Assembly: GCF_932276165.1 (NCBI RefSeq)
Contig: NC_063998.1
Location: 10,552,501-10,616,500 of the forward strand
Direction of reading: 5' to 3'
DNA from: Plutella xylostella
Taxonomy: Eukaryota > Arthropoda > Insecta > Lepidoptera > Plutellidae
Length of the DNA: 64,000 bases
This document shows, piece after piece, positions 8,467-18,731 of the stretch (position 1 is the first letter of the stretch; every line of letters starts with the position of its first letter). Position numbers and translations under genes: made by a program. The notes beneath the pieces were generated by a model. The model was not told the DNA's origin. It was given only the letters and a program-made list of their open reading frames with translations, and did not search any database.

Positions 8467-11032
8467 AGGGTGCGTTGCACCATTTAACTTTAACTATTAC
8501 AAACGTCACATCGTCTGTCAAAGCATCGGTTAAGCGAAAAATTGGTTGCACCATTCAACTATGGTTAAAATGACGTCATAACTTTAACGATAACCATAAC
8601 CACCCCATGTTGGCCGGTTACTGTTAAAGTTAAAGTCAGGTAGCTGTCAAACCCGTTGTATAACCTCAAAGTAACAGTATTACGTACAAATATTAATATT
8701 CAATAATTCTTATCATGTCGCTTCTACGTGAAATAGTGCTTGAAACAAGTTCCTCAGAAATTGAGATTGAGGTGGAGTAAGTACGGAACTTACGAAATAT
8801 GAAGAGAAAGGTGTACTTTCAGAGGATTGATAGATTCGCAGGTTCCAGGTCTCAAAAATGTGGCTCGTGTGTTGGCTTTAAAACTAGAACCTTTCTTACT
8901 GCCTCCAACGACGAAGTAAGTGCACCTATTATTATGTTGTAGGTGTAATGATCATCTTCACCACCAAATAAGCGTCCACTTCTAGCCATGGGCTCTTCCA
9001 AGGAGCGAAACAACACTGTGCCCTCGGCCTTCCTTATCCAGCCACTACCGGCTACCTGCCGGTTGCCGGTCCAGCGCAGCAATCTAATATCAAAGTAACC
9101 TACGTAACTCTTTAATTGAATAACCTTGTTTTCAGAATTTTTGCAATCACTCAAATACAGAAATATATCAATGAAAATAAGGACAGAACTAAGAAGAGTG
9201 CAGCCCATTATTGTGGCTACGGCATAGCTGCATAATATATTATGTAAACAAAATAGAGACCCTGTGCTGTACCATCAGCTAGGTTTTTTATGATGATTCA
9301 TCATCTGATGAAGAGGAACCTGTCTATGCAGTTAACAGGAATGATGAGCATAATCGAAGGATGTCAATAAATAATTATTTTAATAGATTACATCGTTAGT
9401 TTTTATTTCAACTTGTTAAGAATTAATTAATAAGATAATTAATAATAAAGGCTTCTATTCTATTCTATTCTCTGGGGGTGTAAGTACCTGCACCTGGCTC
9501 TCTCGAATGGAACCAAAGCTTGGACCATTTCTCCACCACGCTGGTACACTGGTAAACGTTTTTATGTAAGGCAATACCAAATCTAGCTGTCGGACTGAAG
9601 CCGTCACAGAGTACATTGTAGCCGTCATTCTCTGTCAAAGCACTCAAAGTCAACATGTCATAGGAACTAAGTCTGTTGTTCCTCCAAATATTGACCAAAA
9701 GATTATCATCAATAAAACCCGCGACAAAGTAGACTCTAATAAGCCTTTATTAAGAGCGGTGGTAGCTCAGTCGGGTAAGCGCCCGCTTCTCACGCCAGAG
9801 ATGCGGGTCCGATCCCGGCGCTGACATGTACCAATGAGTTCTTTTAACTTAAGTACAATGTATACCATCGCTCTTACGGTGAGGAAAACATCGTGAGGAA
9901 ACCTGCACATCTAGATTTAGCACATCAAGATATGTGAACCCACCAACCCGCAGTGTACCAGCGTGGTGGAGAAATGGACCAAGCTTTGGAAGGCAGTTTA
10001 GACCTTGGGGATATGCACAAAGGTTCCATTCGAGAGAGCCAGGTGCAGGTACTTACACCCCCAGAGAATAGAATAGAATAGAAGCCTTTATTATTAATTA
10101 TCTTATTAATTAATTCTTAACAAGTTGAAATAAAAACTAACGATGTAATCTATTAAAATAATTATTTATTGACATCCTTCGATTATGCTCATCATTCCTG
10201 TTAACTGCATAGACAGGTTCCTCTTCATCAGATGATGAATCATCATAAAAAACCTAGCTGATGGTACAGCACAGGGTCTCTATTTTGTTTACATAATATA
10301 TTATGCAGCTATGCCGTAGCCACAATAATGATATATTTCTGTATTTGAGTGATTGCAAAATTTCTGAAAACAAGGTTATTCAATTAAAGAGTTACGTAGG
10401 TTACTTTGATATTAGATTGCTGCGCTGGACCGGCAACCGGCAGGTAGCCGGTAGTGGCTGGATAAGGAAGGCCGAGGGCACAGTGTTGTTTTGCTCCTTA
10501 GAAGAGCCCATGGCTAGAAGTGGACGCTTATTTGGTGGTGAAGATGATCATTACACCTACAACATAATAATAGGTGCACTTACTTCGTCGTTGGATGCAG
10601 TAAGAAAGGTTCTAGTTTTAAAGCCAACACACGAGCCACATTTTTGAGACCTGGAACCTGCGAATCTATCAGTTCTCTGAAAGTACACCTTTCTCTTCAT
10701 ATTTCGTAAGTTCCGTACTTACTCCACCTCAATCTCAATTTATGAGGAACTTGTTTCAATCACTATTTCACGTAGAAGCGACATGATAAGAATTATTGAA
10801 TATTAATATTTGTACGTAATACTGTTACTTTGAGGTTATACAACGGGTTTGACAGCTACCTGACTTTAACTTTAACAGTAACCGGCCAACATGGGGTGGT
10901 TATGGTTATCGTTAAAGTTATGACGTCATTTTAACCATAGTTGAATGGTGCAACCAATTTTTCGCTTAACCGATGCTTTGACAGACGATGTGACGTTTGT
11001 AATAGTTAAAGTTAAATGGTGCAACGCACCCT
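8467..11032. mobile_element. 2.57-kb palindromic DNA element with ~1.08-kb inverted arms
   Basis: Left arm 8467-9551 and right arm 9951-11032 are near-identical inverted copies around a ~400-bp loop. The ends read AGGGTGCGTTGCACC and its complement, each flanked by TA (8465-8466 and 11033-11034), consistent with a TA-duplicating DNA transposon. The arms differ by two indels: the left arm lacks ~32 bases present at 9990-10021, and the right arm lacks ~38 bases present at about 9169-9206. Both arms carry an antisense scrap of RTE LINE (9000-9085, 10410-10500) and a short ATG frame beginning MSLLREIV near 8715. The right arm and loop hold a full SINE, the left arm only its 3' part. No transposase is recognised. 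Confidence 0.8.
9753..10081 (+). mobile_element. tRNA-derived SINE (family A), full length
   Basis: The head has an A box (TAGCTCAGTCGG) and B box (GGTCCGATCC) of an internal pol III promoter, and the tail is AGAAT-repeated. The target duplication AAGCCTTTATTA occurs at 9741-9752 and 10082-10093. It lies across the loop and right arm of the palindrome, so it was inserted before the palindrome formed. Confidence 0.85.
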
Positions 11033-11034
11033 TA

Positions 11035-11639
11035 CAATAGTTCGAAGATGTTTTCTTCTGATTATGATATTTTATGTACATTCGTAACTACAGCCTCTGT
11101 ACAAACAATAATATACTAAGGTCTCCAAAAACGTTCCTACCACTTTAGCGACAAAGTTAATAAAAATAAACCCACTTGTTTTACAATGTTTTCGCAAAGC
11201 TGACATCGGTCCCGATTTTTATTCAAACATCCTCGGCTTTCTGATCACGGTCTGCAGATATCGGGTTTCCTCTTATCAGATGTGACGGGAGTATTTGAAT
11301 ATTGATGCGATCGGCTGAGCCAAGGATGAGCCTTGTTTCATAATAGTCTGCGGAGGGTCGACGGGGAAATGCAATAGTTTGGCTGCCATTTGCGTTTGAA
11401 AAGGGTTTTTGTGTTTGCATAACAATACCGTGCTCATTGTGGAATGTGGATATTTGTTTTATGTTTATAAAGAAGTAAGGTTCTTCTGTATATTGTATCT
11501 TTATCTTTACCACAGACTTTACTTAGTTAGATATAAAGCAGCGCCCGCGGCACGGTCCTGTTATCGACGTCGATAAACTTGTATAATGCGTGTTTCATCA
11601 ATCACAGCGCTATATTTATGGCGAATCGCGATATTATAC
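11035..11639. other. Intergenic or intronic DNA upstream of the first receptor exon
   Basis: No gene is supported here. Upstream exons of the dopamine receptor (signal region, TM1, TM2) were looked for and not seen anywhere in 1-11795, so this is probably inside a long intron. Confidence 0.4.
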
Positions 11640-11757
11640 CTAGTGACGTTTACGACTTGAGTGCCAATATCTGTCTTTAAACAAATATCTGCCCGGTCGG
11701 GAACCGAACCTTCGACATAGCAGTCAAGGCCATCACAGCATTCGGTCGTCAAATGAA
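11640..11757 (-). mobile_element. Degenerate SINE family B fragment
   Basis: Read on the - strand it matches the head and early body of the SINE at 12338-12597 (GACGACCGAAT start, decayed B box, AAATATTTGTTTAAAGACAG body). The tail is missing. Confidence 0.6.
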
Positions 11758-11795
11758 TCAATCAATACTAACACGCTGTGTTCTATTGTCCGCAG

Positions 11796-11905
11796 GTGAA
11801 CGGCTCGTGGGGGCTCCCCGCGTTCATGTGCGACATCTACATCGCCATGGACGTCACCTCGTCCACCTCCAGCATCTTCAACCTCGTCGCCATCTCTGTG
11901 GACAG
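11796..11905 (+). CDS. Dop2R: Dop2R exon: extracellular loop 1 and TM3
   Basis: Begins VNGSWGLPAF, holds the disulfide Cys3.25 and ligand-binding Asp3.32, and ends after GAC AG, two bases into the Arg codon of DRY. Acceptor GCAG, donor GTCAGT. Confidence 0.88.
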
Positions 11906-14623
11906 GTCAGTCTATACTCTGTCCATTATATTATTGGTTTTTTGACATTCGAAATCCCATACATATTTGATGACTGCAAAGGAAAACCAACTTTACTCAC
12001 CAGACATAAGGAAACGTCAAAAATACAATAACATAGTGTAAGCTCTATAGTTGTGTTTATGATGAATATGATGGATTCTATACTTTTTATACGTCCGTGA
12101 CTTGATGCTTAAATCTCTATTCTATTCTCTGTGGCGGTGTATGTAACTTCACCTGGCTCTCTCGAGTGGAACCTTTGTGCATATCCCCAAGGTCTAAACT
12201 GCCTTCCTAAGCTAGACACCACGCTTGTCCACTGCGGTGGTGGTTCACATATTATCTAGATTTTCTAAATCTAAATATGGATGTTTCCTTACGATGTTTT
12301 CCTTCATTGTAAGAGCGATGGTATACATTGTACTTAAAATAAATAAATAAATAAATATGTGGGGACATCTCACACACGGCCATCCGACCCCAAGCTAGGC
12401 AAAATCTGTGTTATGGGTGTCGGAGAGCTGATATATCTACACAAATACATAGATAGATACTAAATATAAATATCAACACCCAAGACCCGAGTACAAAAAT
12501 CTGTCTTTAAACAAATATCTGCCCCAGCCGGGAATCGAACCCGGGACCTTCGGCTCAGTAGTCAGGGTCACTAACCACTACGCCATTCGGTCGTCAAACT
12601 TAATATCAAATAACTCACTTGTACATGTCAGCGCCGGGATTCGAACCCGCATCCCTGGCTTGAGAAGTGGGCGACCCCCTTACCCGACTCAGCTACCACC
12701 GCTCCTGCCCAAATCTAAATACGTGACTAAAATCGTTTGTGACGCGGTGAGGTAGAAGTTACTGTGAAAATGTTTATTATGAATAGGTGTTTCCGATCGC
12801 TTGAAATTGACCGTTTCCACGGTCGGTTTTAGTTACAGCCGCATGCGGCCTGTCGCCGTGCAGTCAGATGTTACCCAACTTTGGGGGTTGTGGCTTCTGT
12901 AACTTGCTCCCTCTCTGCATTGCCTGTTGTATTCCGCAGTTATGGCTGGGCCACTGGCACCTCAGTTTGCAGAGATTCTGAGAAAATCTTTAAAATATTC
13001 ACTCGCGCTCAAATACTACATATTCATAATAACATCAGGGTGTTGCGAAATTCAGAAAATGCTGATTCAGACCATCATTCTGAACGACTTTACTACAGCC
13101 ATATACTAAGTCTATGCTACAGCCTACCCTCATAATCAACAACAACCTTGTCAACATTTCCACAAAAAAACCTGACTCATCTCCAATCCTACCAGGTACA
13201 TAGCAGTCACGCAGCCAATCAAGTACGCGAAGCACAAGAACAACCGTCGCGTGTGGTTCACGATCGTGCTGGTGTGGCTGGTGTCGGCCGCCATCGGCGC
13301 GCCCATCGTGCTCGGCCTCAACGACACTCCCGACAGGAACTTCGACGAGTGCCTCTTCAACAGCCAGAACTACGTCATCTACTCGTCGCTCGGCTCCTTC
13401 TATATCCCGTGCATCATGATGATGTTTTTGTATTATAGTATTTTTAAGGTGGGTGTTGGTTTGTTTTGTTGTTAGTTTGTTGTATTCATTTGTAGTATGT
13501 TCTTCGGTGGTGTTAATGCCTTTATCTGGATCCCTTAAATGTGTGGTATTTTACATATTATTCTCTATTAAACAGCTTTTTTAAGCATTTCCCACCACGC
13601 TGGTCCACTGCTGCACATTTATTATTTAGATTCTAAATGTATTGTGCTAAATTTACATGTGTGTTTGTGAGATTTAAGAATTTGCGTGGCAAAGAATCTC
13701 ATAGACGTAAAGAAAGAAAGAAAGAAAGAAAGAAATAGTTTATTCGCCTTCAAGAATACACAACATGGAAAATCAAATAACAATACAAATTAGGTAGGTA
13801 CACAGCTTATACATTAAATAAATAAACAATATTTTATGGTTGCCAATCTCCATGTCGTGCACAGTGATAGCGAAATGGTTCAGACTCAGCATGTGCTACA
13901 TATATAAGTGTGTATATATATATAGCGCTGATAATTCTGCCAGAACCAGTTCTTAAAGGGTACCTATGTGGCGTAAGTACATATTATAAGTAGGTCTATT
14001 CTAAGTGCATGCTCCATAATTAGCATATAACATTTTATTAATTTTAACGGATCTTTAAATACGTTGTAAAAAATATATTGGAAGAAAGAATAAATGTGTC
14101 TGTTAAACTTTGAAATAAATGGTATATGGTATATAACAGTGCATAAACAAATGCTTACTCATATGTACATAACTATGCTTGTGAGTACTCTGTTATTTAT
14201 GTATAGTTGTAAGGCCAGCTGAAAGACAGGAAATATGTAATGTATAATGAAATGTGTGTGTGTGTGTGTGTGAGTGTGTGAGTGTGTGTGTGTGTTTGTG
14301 TGTATGTGTGTGTGCGTGTGTGTGTGTGTGATATATATAACTGCTTATTACTGATTTTGTTTTTGCCTATTTAGTAAAAACATTTTATACCGACTCCTAA
14401 ATGATGAGACGGATTTGAGATCACGGATTGGTGGCGGAAGATTATTGTAAATCTTGCTAGCTAAGTATTTAAAACTACGTCGGTATGAAGCTGACTTATG
14501 AGCGGGGGTAAGCATCAGATAATTGGAACCTCTAGTATTGATAGAATGGTGATTGCGTGACCAATCGATTTTTTTGTACAAGTAATCCGGAGTCTGATAC
14601 TTTACAATACCAAATAGCATTGT

Positions 14624-14656
<33 letters not shown>

Positions 14657-17600
14657 CATTTATTTGACACACTGGGACAGAATAATAAGACAGAAAAAGA
14701 AAGAAACAATAACAAAATAACGAGAATACTTATTACAGAACAAACAAACAAAACAAACAAATAAAGGTTGCTGTCCAGAGTGTCAAAACGGCACCAGCTC
14801 AGCATATGCTATGGACAGTGAGGCCACAGCGCTGGTTTTCAGCTGGCCCTTGAGTTGACCTCAGTCACGAACGCGAAGTTGGTATTATATATATATTAAT
14901 TATGATGGGTTGTGTTATGTGATAAGATATTAATAATTACATAGGTTATAAGTGTGGAAAGAAATAAATAAATAGTGGGTGAGATAGTGTTTGTGTAAGG
15001 TAGGTAGGTATATAGATAAAATGTAATATGTACAATCTGTATTAAGTAATAAATATTAAATATTAGAAAAAGTAGAATAAATAAAATACAAAACATAAAC
15101 TAAAAGTAAATAAAAGTGCACAATAGTAATAGGTAGTATTAGCCGGTACACAATGCCAGCCGATCATGGTACCGCCTACCTACTTATAAGCAGTGGCGGG
15201 TAGCCATTATGAAACGGCACCCACAGCCACAGCCTGCAGCGTGAAAATATTTTTCAGTATTGTAGCAAGATGCAACCTCTGCCTAGCAGCTATCTTAAGT
15301 AAATTTGATTTATTCAGGAACGGTGTTACATGTGCACGTGGACGAATACAGAAACAGAAGCGGGCGCAGGCGTTCTGAACTCGTTGTAACAATTTTAAAG
15401 TTTTCTTAAGTAGGCAGGGACCATAAACCGTGTCAGCATAGTTCAGCTTAGAGAGGACCAGTGACTCACAAAGCTGTATACGCAGTTCCTCATTTATGTA
15501 TGGTCTTATTCTGTACAAAACCCTAAGTCTGAAAAAGCAGTTTCTTACCACATCCAAAACGTGTTTCTCAAAAGTCAGACCGCTGTCAAAAACCAGACCA
15601 AGATTACGCGCCTCAGTAACCTGTTCAATAGACCCTCCATCCATTACTATTGTGGGATTATTAGCTTTTGTTGCTAAAACTTGTTGCCTAGAACCAATTA
15701 CCATAAATTTAGATTTAGTAGGATTAAGTTTCAGTGAATTTCTCTTAGACCACACTGCAATACGCTCTAAGTCCTGGTTAATAAAACAACATGTTTTTGC
15801 AACGTCAGAGGGGCTACCCGCCAGGTAAATCTGAAGGTCGTCAGCATACAGATGGTAATTACAGTGCTGTATTTCAGAAGTGATATCACTGATGTATATA
15901 ACGAATAGAAGTGGCCCCAAGATGGATCCTTGTGGCACACCTCTGGTCACTGGATACTTTGCTGACAAGCTTGTAGTACCATCACTTCTCCTCAGCTTGA
16001 CTATTTGTGTACGTTGGTCCAGATAGCTATAAAACCATTTTACTACTTTAGAGTCACAACCATAATATGATAGTTTAGCAAGAAGCAGCGAAACATTAAC
16101 GGTGTCAAAGGCACGAGAAAAATCCAATAGAGTTAGAAGAGTAGCCATGCCTTTTTCTTGTTTGGCAAGCATATTGTCGACAACATCAATAAGAGCTGTA
16201 GATGTACTGCGCCCCTTACGGAAGCCTGACTGTAATGATGGCAAAATTTTATTTGTTTCTAGAAAGAAGGTCAGTTGATTAGAAACGGCTTTCTCCAGAA
16301 TTTTTGACAGAGTGGAAAGTAAACTGATGGGTCTAAGATCTTTGTAGTCAATTGGGTTAGTTATTTTAGGGATGGGATTAATTACCGCTATTTTCCAGAG
16401 TTCAGGGAAGGTGGATGTCAGAATGGATTGATTAATTATGTAGGTTATAATATGTAAAGTGCGGGGTAAGGTAAGAATAAGCATGTCTAGTGATATCTTG
16501 TCATATCCCAATGCATTCGATTTAAATTTTTTAATAATTTTGGCAACCTCTTCTTCGCTGATTGGACTAAGGTTAAAGTTGTTTGAGCCAAATTTATGAG
16601 ATTCAAAGTATATAATATCTGTTAAGTTCAAATATTATTGCCGGGTAGATCTAAAAAGTGTTTATTGATATCATCGGGGTTATTGAAATTTTCAGGTAGC
16701 TCGGTAGTCTTGTGGTTGCGAAAAACGGTGTTTTTTAGATTCTTCCACAATGAGGTGGGGTTTTTAACATTATTGTTAATGTTCGACTGAAAGTAAGCTC
16801 GCTTTTCATTGTGAAAGGCGGCAGAAACTAAGCTTTTCAAGTCCTTGTAATATTTTTTGTGTGACTCAGAATTAGTGATGCGGTACTTATTGTGCGCTGC
16901 ATCCCTCAAGCCCATCATGTACTTTAGGTTATCCGTAATCCATGGATAGTTAAATGTTTTAACACGGACGGTTCGTTCCGGTGCGTGGATGTCAAATAGT
17001 TTCGTTATGAAATCACTAAATGTATCTACCATCTGATTTATATTACTAATTGTTTTAATACATTCCCAGTTAATAGAATTGAGGTCGTTATTAAACTGAT
17101 CCAATAAAATACTTTTTAATGGTCTGAAGGTTATCCATTGCGGGGTGGGTTTAGGTTTCTTTATGTTAAGTTCAACTATTACAAATGCATGCTTACCGTA
17201 CGTATTGCGTGTTGCAGGCTTTAAGGATAAGAGCGAAAAAACAGAGAGCAGCTAAAAAGCCACCAGTATGTGGTGACACCACAACGGGGGCCACGACTGC
17301 CGTAGTTATAGAGAATGTGGCCCAGACGAGAAGACTGGCTGAAACTGCGCTTCATGATGACAGAGCAACTAATACTGGCTCTGGGAGTAATGAAGAAGAC
17401 CATGAAGACAGGTGAGATTTGTCATTCGGAAAATAATACATTTATGATATTGTTATAAGTAAGATGTTGCTTGCTGTTAGGGCAAATTAGAAATGGTTGA
17501 TTAAGAAATTTGTATTTGCATTAAATTTCAAAATTAACTTTTCCCCCAGTTTCGACAAAAGATCATTGGAATTAGAAGCAGATGCTGATGATTGTCACAT

Positions 17601-18731
17601 CATTCCTAATGATAAATCCACGGAATTCATGTTAGCAACTGTCACAGAGGAAACTCGCAAGTATGTTTTTGATTATGAATATTTAATGGTGAAAATAATT
17701 GATTATGAATATTCAATGGTGAAAATAATAAGACACATTAATTATAAAGTCTGCGTTGCTATGAAGTACCTACCAAACACATTTTTTTAGAGACTTACAG
17801 TTTTTTTTTTGTTTTCAGTACAACCAAAAAGCTAAAATCATCAGCAATACCAGATCCCAATGGGAACAATGATTCGGGATATGCGCCGTCCAATCTAGAA
17901 GACACGATAAGAGAACACGCCTCCCCGCCTGGATCTCCAGGCCTTAAACTTGAAGCCACAGTGTTGCAGAACATGGGCTGCACTGAAAATGGATCCAGAG
18001 GATCATGGAAGAAGAATGGCAAAGCTACCAAAGTGGAGCATGATTCTAGGTAGGTACTATTAACATATTTTTATTAAAATGTAATACTTCGATAAGTATG
18101 TCACCAATATCAAACTAATACATACATTCTTTCCAGACATGCGTCAGTGACACTTAGAGCAGACGATGATCAAGAAACTCTAGGGAGCAGTCACCTTGAT
18201 CTGCGGGATGGCTCTACAACAAAGAAAGAAAGGAAAGCCAGTGCAGCAACGGCGAGATTTACAATATACAAAGCAAACAAAGCTAGTAAAAAGAAGAGAG
18301 AAAAATCTTCGGCAAAGAAAGAAAGAAAGGCGACAAAAACATTAGCTATTGTATTAGGTAATGATGATTTTCTCATCTTTATTTCTTGTTTATTTTTAAA
18401 GCTAGTAACGGCGCGGGGCGACTTAAAATTTACCAGTGCAATCAGTAATTATGTATTTATGCATGTTAGTAAATCCTTTGCTGTGAAGAATTCCTAATAT
18501 ATTTTTTTATTGCCAGGCGTATTCCTCTTCTGTTGGGGTCCGTTCTTCTCGTGCAACGTGCTGGACGCGGTGTGCGGCAAGTTCGGGCTGCCGTACTCAC
18601 CGGGCGTGACCGTGTTCATCCTCACCACGTGGCTCGGCTACATCAACTCCTTCCTCAACCCCGTCATCTACACCATCTTCAACCCGGAGTTCCGGAAGGC
18701 GTTCAGAAAGATCCTGCGCTGTGGCACCTAG
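11796..18731 (+). CDS. Dop2R: D2-like dopamine receptor, 3' seven exons (partial gene)
   Basis: Seven spliced exons (11796-11905, 13196-13448, 17218-17411, 17550-17660, 17819-18049, 18137-18357, 18517-18731) give 444 residues ending at TAG. They run from extracellular loop 1 through TM7. The amine-receptor signature is complete: Asp3.32 in AMDVTSSTSS, the DRY triad split across the first two exons, the SSLGS serine cluster of TM5, FxxCWxPFF of TM6 and NSFLNPVIY of TM7. The long third loop contains AQTRRLAETAL, DDCH..NDKSTEFMLATV and KKKREKSSAKKERKATKTLAIVLG, which match insect D2-like receptors as I know them. The tail is very short and ends in Cys-Gly-Thr, as in Gi-coupled D2 types. All introns are GT-AG with matching phases. 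The 5' exons are outside the window or unseen. A neighbouring amine-receptor subtype is possible but much less likely. Confidence 0.9.
12117..12710 (-). mobile_element. SINE family A, split by a nested SINE
   Basis: Tail side at 12117, head (B box region near 12640, A box near 12690) ending by ~12704; AAATCT flanks both ends. It matches the copy at 9753-10081 in reverse. It is interrupted at 12338-12597. Confidence 0.8.
12338..12597 (-). mobile_element. SINE family B, nested in SINE family A
   Basis: tRNA-derived head with perfect B box GGTTCGATTCC and an A-box-like GGCGTAGTGGTTAG, ending in a TATTTATTTATTT tail. ACTTAA is duplicated on both sides (12332-12337, 12598-12603) and rejoins the outer SINE exactly. 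Confidence 0.85.
13196..13448 (+). CDS. Dop2R: Dop2R exon: ICL2, TM4, ECL2, TM5
   Basis: Completes DRYIAVTQPIKYA, then TM4 (TIVLVWLVSAAIGAPIVLGL), the ECL2 Cys in DECLFN and TM5 with serines at 5.42, 5.43 and 5.46 followed by FYIPCIMMM. Ends in phase 0 at AAG before GTGGGT. Confidence 0.9.
13710..13735. repeat. (AAAG)n tail
   Basis: About six AAAG units; on the - strand this is the CTTT tail of the LINE. Confidence 0.85.
14252..14330. repeat. Imperfect (GT)n microsatellite
   Basis: About 79 bases of GT repeats with a few interruptions, inside the LINE 3' UTR. Confidence 0.9.
14348..14615 (-). pseudogene. CR1-like LINE ORF2, C-terminal part
   Basis: Encodes the typical CR1-group end: a YLYKKIDW block, NTRGSNYLM, SYRRSFKYLASKIYNNLPPP and SFRSRYKMFLL. 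In the intact element it would follow directly on the RT part ending near 15266. The separation is due to the insertion at 14626-15255, so it is not translated with its RT. Confidence 0.8.
14626..15255 (-). mobile_element. Second LINE, 5'-truncated 3' end, inserted into the first
   Basis: A ~630-bp 3' UTR with (CTTT)n tail at 14626-14654. It is flanked by AGCATTGTAG (14616-14625) and AGTATTGTAG (15256-15265), a 10-bp target duplication with one mismatch that rejoins the RT frame. Its 3' UTR resembles that of the host LINE around CAGCTCAGCATATGCT, so it is a relative of the element it hit. Confidence 0.8.
15207..16631 (-). pseudogene. CR1-like LINE reverse transcriptase
   Basis: A long open segment covering the RT domain: SNALGYDKIS, RPISLLSTLSKILEKAV, GFRKGRSTSTAL, LDFSRAFDTV, GVPQGSILGPLLF and the catalytic YADD in HLYADDLQIYL, then the thumb and C-terminal part up to about 15266. 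The last ~20 codons belong to the nested insertion. A frameshift at ~16630 separates it from the upstream ORF2 segment. It is antisense to the receptor gene. Confidence 0.85.
16628..17199 (-). pseudogene. CR1-like LINE ORF2, linker between endonuclease and RT
   Basis: Open from the truncated end at ~17199: the last endonuclease strand (YGKHAFVIVELN), then QWITFRP, a conserved linker with RTVRVKTFNYPWITDNLKYMM, ending in NNPDDINKHFLDLPGNN. The frame breaks at ~16628, and the RT continues in another frame. Confidence 0.75.
17218..17411 (+). CDS. Dop2R: Dop2R exon: start of third intracellular loop
   Basis: Opens with ALRIRAKKQRAAKKP at the TM5 base and contains ENVAQTRRLAETAL, a block conserved in insect D2-like receptors. 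Acceptor TTGCAG; ends AC AG (phase 2) before GTGAGA. The acceptor lies ~18 bases from the LINE end. Confidence 0.88.
17550..17660 (+). CDS. Dop2R: Dop2R exon: loop 3, in-frame cassette candidate
   Basis: Encodes DDCHIIPNDKSTEFMLATVTEET. It is 111 bases long with phase 2 on both sides, so skipping it would keep the frame. Acceptor has a strong CCCCCAG tract; donor GTATGT. Confidence 0.85.
17671..17730 (+). repeat. 30-bp tandem duplication in intron
   Basis: Two copies of GATTATGAATATTTAATGGT... (period 30, few differences) just after the cassette exon. Confidence 0.8.
17819..18049 (+). CDS. Dop2R: Dop2R exon: loop 3, second cassette candidate
   Basis: Encodes DPNGNNDSGYAPSN and a Ser/Gly-rich stretch. 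It is 231 bases long, phase 2 on both sides, so it is also skippable in frame. Polypyrimidine tract and TTTTCAG acceptor; donor GTAGGT. Confidence 0.85.
18137..18357 (+). CDS. Dop2R: Dop2R exon: end of loop 3, start of TM6
   Basis: Basic KANKASKKKREKSSAKKERKATKTLAIVL, the G-protein-contact region before TM6. Ends one base into the Gly codon; donor GTAATG. Confidence 0.9.
18517..18731 (+). CDS. Dop2R: Dop2R terminal exon: TM6, ECL3, TM7, tail
   Basis: GVFLFCWGPFFSCNV (TM6), TTWLGYINSFLNPVIY (TM7), then FNPEFRKAFRKILRCGT and TAG. The Cys near the end is a likely palmitoylation site. The third residue of CWxP is Gly here rather than the usual Leu. Confidence 0.92.

Larger units (their letters stand above)
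11906..13195 (+). other. Dop2R intron with nested SINEs
   Basis: A 1.29-kb intron. About 590 bases are an antisense family A SINE that itself carries a family B SINE. The remaining stretch (12711-13195) shows no further element. Confidence 0.75.
13710..17199 (-). mobile_element. CR1-like LINE inside Dop2R intron, 5'-truncated, carrying a second LINE
   Basis: The - strand element has a (CTTT)n tail at 13710-13735, a 3' UTR, the ORF2 C-terminus (14348-14615), the RT region (15266-16631) and the start of the remaining ORF2 (16628-17199, ending in an endonuclease C-terminal stretch AFVIVELN). ACGTA at 13705-13709 and 17200-17204 may be its short target duplication. A second truncated LINE interrupts it at 14626-15255. 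It stops ~18 bases before the next receptor exon. Confidence 0.75.

Noticed and set aside
9465..9698. 77-codon frame in the palindrome loop (IWRNNRLSSYDMLTL)
   Set aside because: Could be a transposase or host-gene scrap, but it has no identifiable motif and no continuation was found.
9753..9830. tRNA-like sequence with A and B boxes (also near 12550, 12640, 26435, 30090, 52640)
   Set aside because: These are SINE heads followed by repeat bodies and tails; none completes a functional cloverleaf.
12881..13135. Two overlapping frames before the second Dop2R exon
   Set aside because: They lie in the intron, do not fit receptor sequence and lack splice support.
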